NCBI GenBank assembly: GCA_910588505.1
Contig: CAJUPQ010000044.1
Span: 1 to 28,446 of the forward strand
From: an uncultured Hungatella sp.
GTDB taxonomy: Bacteria; Bacillota; Clostridia; Lachnospirales; Lachnospiraceae
Reading direction: 5' to 3'
Length of the DNA: 28,446 nucleotides
A model generated the notes under the pieces. The model was given only the letters and a program-made list of their open reading frames with translations, was not told the DNA's origin and did not search any database. Shown piece after piece: positions 7,615 to 13,743 of this stretch. Both the position numbers and the translations under genes were made by a program. Numbering within the stretch: position 1 is the first letter of the stretch; every line of letters starts with the position of its first letter.

Positions 7615-7878
7615 ATGATCACCCTTGAAACCGTGGACGGGGAGCGGGTGGACTTTTATGTGCTGGAGGAGACCAGGATCAGCGGGATGAATTATCTTTT
7701 AGTGACGGACGCGCCGGAGGACGCCCAGGAGGGAGAGTGCTACATCTTAAAGGACAAGTCAAAGGCAGAGGAGGAAGAGGCTGTCTACGAATTTGTGGAG
7801 GATGACGGCGAACTGGAATACCTTTATAAGATTTTTACGGAATTGACGGAAGATATGGATGTGGATCTGAGGAAGTAG
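7615..7878 (+). CDS. DUF1292 domain protein (YrzB-like)
   Basis: A small acidic protein (87 residues from this start) of the DUF1292 family. It is recognised by VDFYVLEETRISGMNYLLVTD and an acidic C-terminal half with long Glu runs. No molecular function is established for the family. It is the third member of the conserved ireB-ruvX-DUF1292 cluster and probably co-transcribed. The start is ambiguous. ATG 7615 (AGGAG 3 bases upstream, 7 bases after ruvX) fits where homologues begin. TTG 7570 has a better-spaced AGAGGA and would overlap ruvX by 38 bases. ATG 7588 has essentially no spacer after its AAAGGA. Confidence 0.85.
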   Translation: MITLETVDGERVDFYVLEETRISGMNYLLVTDAPEDAQEGECYILKDKSKAEEEEAVYEFVEDDGELEYLYKIFTELTEDMDVDLRK

Positions 7879-7890
7879 CAGGGACTGCGG

Positions 7891-8451
7891 ATGGAACAGG
7901 GTGTTTTTAAAAAGCTGTTGAAAGAAAAGGGATTGAAGGTTACGGGGCAGCGCCTGTTGGTACTGGAGATCATGGCTGCCAGGCCGGGAGAGCATCTTAC
8001 GGCTGAGGAGATCTTTGACCTTGCCAGAGAGAAGCTGCCGGAGATCGGTCTGGCTACCATTTACCGGGCTTTGCAGGTTTTGGTGGAGCTGCGGGTGATC
8101 GACAAGCTAAGCTTTGACGACGGATCGGCCAGGTATGAGCTGGGGGGAGAGCTGGGCAGCGAGAGACACCACCACCACCACGCCATCTGCCTGGGGTGCA
8201 GGGCTGTGTTCTCCCTTGAGGAGGATCTTTTGGACCCTTTGGAGGAGACGCTGCGGGACCGGCTTGGGTTTACGGTGACAGACCATGAGGTGAAGCTTTA
8301 CGGGTACTGCCGGGCCTGTGAAAAGACGCGGGGAAAAAAGAGTGCGGCTGAAGGACCAGATGAGAAGCTGTCAGATGTGGAAAAGACGAAAAAAACCGCG
8401 AAGGCGGGAACGAGGAGAATAAAAAAGAGAGAATTGGAGGAATCGGATTGA
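7891..8451 (+). CDS. Fur-family metalloregulator with charged C-terminal tail
   Basis: This 186-residue transcription regulator has the Fur layout: a winged-helix DNA-binding domain with LATIYRALQVL (about residues 52-62), then a metal-binding dimerisation domain with HHHHHAICLGC (about residues 92-102) and a second CxxC (YCRAC). The two CxxC pairs form the structural zinc site of Fur/PerR/Zur proteins. Metal specificity cannot be read from sequence. The body ends near residue 138. Roughly 48 extra residues rich in Lys, Glu and Arg follow, which ordinary Fur proteins (about 140-150 residues) lack. The stop overlaps the TTG start of the RNase J gene, implying coupled translation. The natural His run could be mistaken for a tag. 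Confidence 0.9.
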   Translation: MEQGVFKKLLKEKGLKVTGQRLLVLEIMAARPGEHLTAEEIFDLAREKLPEIGLATIYRALQVLVELRVIDKLSFDDGSARYELGGELGSERHHHHHAICLGCRAVFSLEEDLLDPLEETLRDRLGFTVTDHEVKLYGYCRACEKTRGKKSAAEGPDEKLSDVEKTKKTAKAGTRRIKKRELEESD

Positions 8452-10139
8452 GACAACAGAGCAAGAAACAGAACCAGGGTCAGGGCCAGGCGGTCAAGGT
8501 GAAGATCATCCCCCTGGGCGGACTGGAACAGATCGGACTGAATATGACAGCCATTGAATATGAGGACAATATTATCGTGGTGGACTGCGGACTGGCTTTT
8601 CCCAGCGACGATATGCTGGGTATTGACATCTGCATCCCGGATGTGACATATCTGAAGCAGAATATTGAGAAGGTGAAGGGGTTTGTCATCACCCACGGCC
8701 ATGAGGACCATATCGGCGCTCTGCCCTATGTATTGCAGCAGGTAAATGTTCCGGTGTACGGCACAAGGCTGACAGTGGCGCTGATTGAGAATAAATTAAA
8801 AGAACACAATATGGTAAAGACCACCAAGAGAAAAGTGGTAAAGCACGGACAGTCTATTAACCTGGGATGTTTCCGCATCGAGTTTGTGAAGATGAACCAC
8901 AGCATCGCGGACGCGTCTGCCCTGGCCATTTTTACCCCGGCGGGGATCTTGCTCCACACAGGGGATTTTAAGATCGACTACACCCCGGTGTTTGGGGAGT
9001 CGGCGGATCTGCAGAGGTTCGCGGAACTGGGCAAGAAGGGGGTTTTAGCCCTGATGTGCGAGAGCACCAACGCGCTGCGGCCTGGCTTTACGCCGTCGGA
9101 GCGGACTGTGGGCAAGACCTTTGACGGGATTTTTTCCGAGCATAAGAATAACAGGATCATTGTGGCCACCTTTGCCTCCAATGTGGACAGGGTGCAGCAG
9201 ATCATCAATTCGGCTTACAAGTACGGCCGCAAGGTGGTGGTGGAGGGCCGCAGCATGGTCAATGTCATCGGAACCGCCAGCGAGCTGGGGTATATTAAGA
9301 TTCCGGAAGGGACGCTGATCGATATTGATCATCTGAAAAATTATCCGGATGAGAAGACCGTGCTCATCACTACGGGGAGCCAGGGGGAGTCTATGGCGGC
9401 TCTTTCCAGGATGGCTTCCAGCATCCATAAGAAAGTGTCCATCAAGCCCGGGGATGTGGTGATCTTTAGTTCCACGCCGATCCCGGGCAATGAGAAGGCG
9501 GTGACCAAGGTTATCAATGAGCTTTCGATCAAGGGGGCGGAGGTGATTTTCCAGGATACCCATGTGTCGGGACATGCCTGCCAGGAGGAGATCAAGCTGA
9601 TCTACGCCCTGACCCACCCCAAATACGCGCTGCCGGTACATGGAGAGTACCGCCATCTGATGGCCCAGAAGGGGCTGGCCCTGTCCATGGGCATACCCAA
9701 GGAGAACATCCTTTTAATGTCCTCCGGGGATGTGGTGGAAGTGTCGGAGGACGCCTGCAGGGTCGTGGACCATGTTCAGTCGGGAGCGATCCTGGTGGAC
9801 GGCCTGGGAGTAGGCGATGTGGGCAATATCGTTCTGCGGGACCGGCAGAATCTGGCACAGAACGGCATCATCATCGTGGTGCTGACTTTGGAGAAGTACA
9901 GCAACCAGCTTTTGGCCGGACCGGATATCGTGTCCAGAGGATTTGTGTATGTCAGAGAATCGGAGGACCTTTTAGAGGAGGCCAGGCGTGTGGTGGAGGA
10001 CGCTGTGAGAGACTGTCTTGACCGCCGCGTCAGCGACTGGGGCAAGATCAAGAATATCATCAGGGACAGTTTAAGTGATTTTCTGTGGAAGAAGATGAAG
10101 AGGAATCCTATGATACTTCCTATCATTATGGAGGTGTAG
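8448..10139 (+). CDS. rnj: Ribonuclease J
   Basis: This 563-residue metallo-beta-lactamase/beta-CASP ribonuclease is an exo- and endonuclease central to mRNA turnover and rRNA maturation in Firmicutes. The metal site HGHEDH is at residues 83-88. LHTGDFKID, FASNVDRVQQ, VEGRSM and SGHACQEE are the expected downstream beta-lactamase and beta-CASP motifs, followed by the RNase J C-terminal domain. The TTG start at 8448 overlaps the fur stop (TTGA) and is well supported by GGAGGAAT about 7 bases upstream; no other nearby start would keep the conserved PLGGLEQIG segment. Whether it is J1 or J2 cannot be decided here because only one copy is in view. Confidence 0.95.
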   Translation: MRQQSKKQNQGQGQAVKVKIIPLGGLEQIGLNMTAIEYEDNIIVVDCGLAFPSDDMLGIDICIPDVTYLKQNIEKVKGFVITHGHEDHIGALPYVLQQVNVPVYGTRLTVALIENKLKEHNMVKTTKRKVVKHGQSINLGCFRIEFVKMNHSIADASALAIFTPAGILLHTGDFKIDYTPVFGESADLQRFAELGKKGVLALMCESTNALRPGFTPSERTVGKTFDGIFSEHKNNRIIVATFASNVDRVQQIINSAYKYGRKVVVEGRSMVNVIGTASELGYIKIPEGTLIDIDHLKNYPDEKTVLITTGSQGESMAALSRMASSIHKKVSIKPGDVVIFSSTPIPGNEKAVTKVINELSIKGAEVIFQDTHVSGHACQEEIKLIYALTHPKYALPVHGEYRHLMAQKGLALSMGIPKENILLMSSGDVVEVSEDACRVVDHVQSGAILVDGLGVGDVGNIVLRDRQNLAQNGIIIVVLTLEKYSNQLLAGPDIVSRGFVYVRESEDLLEEARRVVEDAVRDCLDRRVSDWGKIKNIIRDSLSDFLWKKMKRNPMILPIIMEV

Positions 10140-10149
10140 GGAGAGGCTG

Positions 10150-10184
10150 GCAGATCCGCGGGATTGTGGATCTGGCGGATCTGC
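10150..10184 (+). other. Perfect hairpin after RNase J gene
   Basis: GCAGATCCGC (10150-10159) and GCGGATCTGC (10175-10184) form a perfect 10-bp stem with a 15-base loop, 11 bases after the RNase J stop. No U-run follows, so it is more likely an mRNA-processing or stability element than a strong terminator. Confidence 0.5.
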
Positions 10185-10229
10185 GGGGTTAAGACAGCGG
10201 ACTATGGGAAGAGAGCAGGGTGATGGGAT

Positions 10230-10640
10230 ATGAGTGATACGACCAGGGAGATCAACAAGGTGACCGGGACCATTATCCGGGTGTCGTGGAAATTGATCGT
10301 GTACGCGGTGGTGGCGTTGCTTTTGTACGAGGGCATCACCAGGGGCTACGCCTTTGGCCATGATATTTTTTCTTCGTCAGCCATGGCCTCGGAGCCTGGG
10401 GTGGATATGAGAGTGACCATCAAGGATGACGAGGAGGTGGCGGATATCGGTGCGGCTTTGGAAAAGGCCGGGGTCATAAAAAGCCGGTACGCATTTGTCA
10501 TTCAGAGCATTTTCTATGATTATGGCAGTTCGGACCATCCGGTGGAGGGAGGCACTTATCTGCTGAATAATTCTATGACTTCCAAGGAGATCATATTGGC
10601 TCTGCGGGAGGGGATAAAGGATGAGGCCGGGGAAGAATGA
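10230..10640 (+). CDS. MltG/YceG-like membrane protein, short form
   Basis: This 136-residue protein has an N-terminal transmembrane helix (about residues 15-36). The rest resembles the N-terminal, LysM-like part of the endolytic transglycosylase MltG/YceG: IGAALEKAGVIKSRYAF followed by GGTYLLNNSMTSKEIILALREG. MltG proteins are usually above 300 residues and carry a catalytic glutamate domain; that domain is absent. Such short forms may be membrane-anchored regulatory or peptidoglycan-binding proteins; the function is unknown. Its stop overlaps the trmR start by 4 bases (ATGA). In B. subtilis the full-length mltG homologue (yrrL) sits at the same place before yrrM, so the position is conserved although the enzyme domain is missing. 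Confidence 0.8.
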   Translation: MSDTTREINKVTGTIIRVSWKLIVYAVVALLLYEGITRGYAFGHDIFSSSAMASEPGVDMRVTIKDDEEVADIGAALEKAGVIKSRYAFVIQSIFYDYGSSDHPVEGGTYLLNNSMTSKEIILALREGIKDEAGEE

Positions 10641-11296
10641 TTGTAGATGAGAGAGTCAGAGATTACATCCACTCTCTGGAACCGGGGCAGGGAAGTTTGT
10701 GCGACGGGATTGCCAGGGAGGCGGAGGCTGGGAACATTCCCATCATTAAAAAAGAGACGGCGGCATTGCTTAAGACGCTGATCACAGCAAAAAGGCCTGG
10801 GGCGATTCTGGAGGTTGGAACCGCCGTAGGCTATTCTGCTTTATTGATGGCAGGCGTGATGCCGGATTTTTGCAGGATCACCACCATTGAAAAGTATGAG
10901 CCCAGGATCCTGGCAGCCAGGGAGAATTTCAGAAAGGCGGGCGTGGGGGATAAGGTCACGCTGCTGGAGGGGGATGCGGGGGAGATCCTGCAAAGTCTTT
11001 CAGGACCTTTTGATTTTATCTTTATGGACGCGGCCAAGGGCCAGTATCTTCACTGGCTCCCCAATATTTTGCGGCTCATGGAGCCTGGAGCTATGCTGCT
11101 TTCGGACAATGTGCTGCAGGAGGGGACTATCGTGCAGTCCCGCTATGGGGTGGAGCGGCGGGACCGCACCATCCACGCAAGGATGCGGGAGTATCTGTAC
11201 AGGCTGAAGCATATGGAGGAGTTGGAGACAGCTATCGTGCCTGTGGGGGACGGGGTTGCCGTCAGCGTGATGAAGGGGGAGCCGCGTCCGGCCTGA
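10637..11296 (+). CDS. trmR: tRNA 5-hydroxyuridine methyltransferase (TrmR-like O-methyltransferase)
   Basis: The 219-residue SAM-dependent O-methyltransferase has motif I EVGTAVGY at residues 59-66 and the metal/catalytic segment MDAAKGQY with D131 and K134, typical of the class I O-methyltransferase family that includes YrrM. In B. subtilis YrrM (TrmR) methylates 5-hydroxyuridine at wobble position 34 to give mo5U. The assignment is supported by context: the next gene is a U32-family protein, as in yrrM-yrrN-yrrO, where the U32 proteins make the ho5U substrate. It overlaps the preceding MltG-like gene by 4 bases. A general catechol-type O-methyltransferase is the alternative if context is ignored. 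Confidence 0.85.
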   Translation: MIVDERVRDYIHSLEPGQGSLCDGIAREAEAGNIPIIKKETAALLKTLITAKRPGAILEVGTAVGYSALLMAGVMPDFCRITTIEKYEPRILAARENFRKAGVGDKVTLLEGDAGEILQSLSGPFDFIFMDAAKGQYLHWLPNILRLMEPGAMLLSDNVLQEGTIVQSRYGVERRDRTIHARMREYLYRLKHMEELETAIVPVGDGVAVSVMKGEPRPA

Positions 11297-11460
11297 CGGG
11301 GAAGAAGACGGAAAGGGAGCGCCAGGGAGGCGGCCGTCGAAGGTATCGGAGGAGACAGAAGGCGTTATCCGGCCCGGTACTGTAAAGGGTGGAAATGGGG
11401 CGGGGAAACAGCGGTCAGATGACTGGTAGAGATTAAAAAGAAAACGGAAAGGAACGCAGG

Positions 11461-12687
11461 ATGAGAGAGACGGAACTTTTGATGCCGGCGGGAAGCCTGG
11501 ATGTGCTGAAAACCGCTGTGGTCTACGGGGCGGATGCGGTGTATATCGGCGGGGAGGCCTTCGGGCTGCGGGCAAAGGCCCACAATTTTTCCCTGGAGGA
11601 TATGAGGCAGGGCATGAGTTTTGCCCACAGCCGGGGAGTAAAGGTGTACATTACGGCCAATATCCTGGCTCACAACCAGGATCTGGAAGAGGTGGAGGGG
11701 TATTTTGAGGAGCTTAAGACAGTAGGGCCGGACGCCCTTATCATCTCGGATCCCGGAGTATTTATGGCGGCGAAACGGGTGCTGCCTGATGTGGATATCC
11801 ACATCAGCACTCAGGCCAACAATACAAATTATGGGACGTATGAGTTTTGGCATGGCCTTGGGGCTAAGCGGGTGGTATCGGCCAGGGAGCTGTCTCTGGA
11901 GGAGATTAAAGGGATACGGCTGAGGATCCCGGCAGATATGGAGATCGAGACCTTTGTTCACGGGGCCATGTGCATCTCCTATTCGGGTCGGTGTCTTTTG
12001 AGCAATTTCTTTACGGGGAGGGATGCCAACCAGGGGGCCTGCACCCACCCGTGCCGGTGGAAGTATGCCCTGGTGGAGGAGACCAGGCCCGGGGAGTATA
12101 TGCCGGTGTATGAGAATGACCGGGGGACGTTTATTTTTAATTCTAAGGATCTATGCATGGTAGAGCATATTCCGGAGCTTATGGAGGCGGGAATCGACAG
12201 TTTTAAGGTGGAGGGGCGCATGAAGACGGCTCTCTATGTGGCCACGGTGGCCAGGGCTTACCGCAGGGCTATGGACGACTGGAAGATGGGCAGGGATGTG
12301 TTTGAGCGGAATGTGGAGTGGTACAAGGAAGAGATCGGGAAATGTACGAACCGGGAGTTTACCACAGGCTTTTTCTTCGGAAAGCCGGGCAGCGGTGATC
12401 ATATCTACGGCAGCAGCACGTATGTGAAGAATTATACGTATCTGGGGACTGTGGACGAGGTGGACGGACGGGGACTGGCGCGGATTGAGCAGAAGAATAA
12501 GTTTTCCGCGGGAGAGACTGTTGAGGTGATGAAGCCTGACGGCCGTAATTTATCGGCGGTGGTGAGGGCGATCCGGGGCGAGGACGGCACAGTCCAGGAG
12601 AGCGCTCCCCATGCTAAGCAGATCGTGTATGTGGACTTAGGAGAAGGCCTGGAGGAGTTTGATATTTTGAGGAGAAGGGAAGTGTAG
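11461..12687 (+). CDS. trhP: U32 peptidase-family tRNA hydroxylation protein
   Basis: This 408-residue U32-family protein carries the family signature around residues 166-180, starting ETFVHGAMCISYSGRC. Four cysteines, C171, C178, C194 and C198, are spaced as in family members thought to hold an Fe-S cluster. The N terminus LLMPAGSLDVLKTAVVYGADAVYIGG is the usual TIM-barrel-like start, and a beta-barrel C-terminal domain follows about residue 320. TrhP (YegQ in E. coli, YrrN/YrrO in B. subtilis) makes 5-hydroxyuridine at tRNA position 34 using prephenate-derived chemistry. Being next to trmR strongly favours this over a peptidase role. AAAGGAACGCAGG precedes ATG 11461. A 164-base purine-rich gap before it holds no other gene I can support. 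Confidence 0.88.
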   Translation: MRETELLMPAGSLDVLKTAVVYGADAVYIGGEAFGLRAKAHNFSLEDMRQGMSFAHSRGVKVYITANILAHNQDLEEVEGYFEELKTVGPDALIISDPGVFMAAKRVLPDVDIHISTQANNTNYGTYEFWHGLGAKRVVSARELSLEEIKGIRLRIPADMEIETFVHGAMCISYSGRCLLSNFFTGRDANQGACTHPCRWKYALVEETRPGEYMPVYENDRGTFIFNSKDLCMVEHIPELMEAGIDSFKVEGRMKTALYVATVARAYRRAMDDWKMGRDVFERNVEWYKEEIGKCTNREFTTGFFFGKPGSGDHIYGSSTYVKNYTYLGTVDEVDGRGLARIEQKNKFSAGETVEVMKPDGRNLSAVVRAIRGEDGTVQESAPHAKQIVYVDLGEGLEEFDILRRREV

Positions 12688-12692
12688 GCAAT

Positions 12693-13514
12693 ATGATGTG
12701 GATTGCGGGAATCGGCGCGGCAGCTTGCCTGGTTTATTATGGGGTTATTGTGTGTTATTCCGGGATTTCCACATCATTTGCCTGGTTCTGGCTGCTGGCG
12801 GGGATATTTTTGGGGGTTCTTTTTGCGGGGGCCTTTTATGGAAAACATCATCCCAAAAAGGTGCCGCTGTGGCTGTCCGTGTCTGCTGTGACATTTCTGC
12901 TGGCTTCCATGGTAATCTTCTGCGTGGTGGAGATCTTTATCTTCCTGGGCGCGGCGGGGGCCAACACGCCGAATCTGGATTATGTGATCGTTCTGGGGGC
13001 AAAGGTGGAGGAGGGACGCGTCAGCAATTCTCTGCAGATGCGCCTGGACAGAGCTTATGAGTACAGCCGCAGGAACCCGGAGACCGTGTTTATCCTCTCC
13101 GGAGGCAGGGGGAAGGATGAGCCGGCTTGCGAGGCGTCGGTGATGTATGAGTATTTGCGAGGCAAGGGGGTCCCGGAAAGGCTTTTGGTGACAGAGGAGC
13201 GGTCCGAGAGCACGGTGGAGAATATCGCCTACAGCAAGGTGCTGATCGATGAGATGGAGCGGGATAAGGACGCCCTGATGGGAAGCATCCCCCACAAGGC
13301 GCCGGGGCCTTACATGGAGGTGGAGGATAAGCCGGTGCAGATCGGAGTGCTGACCAGCAATTTCCATGTGTTCCGGGCAGTGCAGATCGGGAAGCGGTGC
13401 GGGATCCCGGAAGTTTACGGCATCGGAGCGAAATCGGACGCGGTGCTGTTTTTGCATCTGTGTGTCCGGGAGTGCGCGGCAGTTCTGAAGGATAAATTGA
13501 TGGGAAATATGTAA
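12693..13514 (+). CDS. YdcF/ElyC-family (DUF218) membrane protein
   Basis: This 273-residue protein has three predicted transmembrane helices (about residues 2-22, 28-48 and 59-85) followed by a DUF218 domain. Domain motifs are DYVIVLGAKVEEGRVSNSL, FILSGGRGKDE, EERSESTVENIAYS and VLTSNFHVFRA. The family includes ElyC/SanA-like proteins linked to cell-envelope integrity, with no defined enzymatic reaction. About 20 extra residues (around 190-210) sit between the STVEN and LTSNFH motifs. The gene starts 6 bases after trhP at a double ATG and is probably co-transcribed with it. The ribosome binding site is weak. Confidence 0.88.
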   Translation: MMWIAGIGAAACLVYYGVIVCYSGISTSFAWFWLLAGIFLGVLFAGAFYGKHHPKKVPLWLSVSAVTFLLASMVIFCVVEIFIFLGAAGANTPNLDYVIVLGAKVEEGRVSNSLQMRLDRAYEYSRRNPETVFILSGGRGKDEPACEASVMYEYLRGKGVPERLLVTEERSESTVENIAYSKVLIDEMERDKDALMGSIPHKAPGPYMEVEDKPVQIGVLTSNFHVFRAVQIGKRCGIPEVYGIGAKSDAVLFLHLCVRECAAVLKDKLMGNM

Positions 13515-13637
13515 TAATATACATGGAGAAGGTAGCTGCTTTGGTAAAAATAGGGTTGAGACTGCCGATCTATGAATTTGAGGCATAGTTAAGATTACGA
13601 ATGACTTTGATAAACGGTTTTAGCGGAAAGCAGAAAG

Positions 13638-13724
13638 ATGTGTGCCTATTACAGTTGTGATGACTTTAATGAAGAGGATGAGTACTGTAGGAAATGGGCA
13701 GCCAGGGTTCTGGCGGGATATTAA
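13638..13724 (+). CDS. Possible 28-residue cysteine-containing small protein
   Basis: In the 229-base gap before the M16C protease gene there is an ATG ORF of 28 codons. It has an acidic centre, three cysteines (positions 2, 7 and 17) and an amphipathic tail CRKWAARVLAGY. Its composition looks protein-like and it ends 19 bases before the protease start. The ribosome binding site is weak (GCGGAAAGCAGAAAG). I do not recognise it; chance is a real alternative. Nothing else is visible in this gap. Confidence 0.3.
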   Translation: MCAYYSCDDFNEEDEYCRKWAARVLAGY

Positions 13725-13743
13725 TATAACAGAAAAGGAATGA

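Noticed and set aside
8166..8186. Run of five histidines resembling an engineered tag
   Set aside because: HHHHHAICLGC is the natural metal-binding motif of Fur-family proteins.
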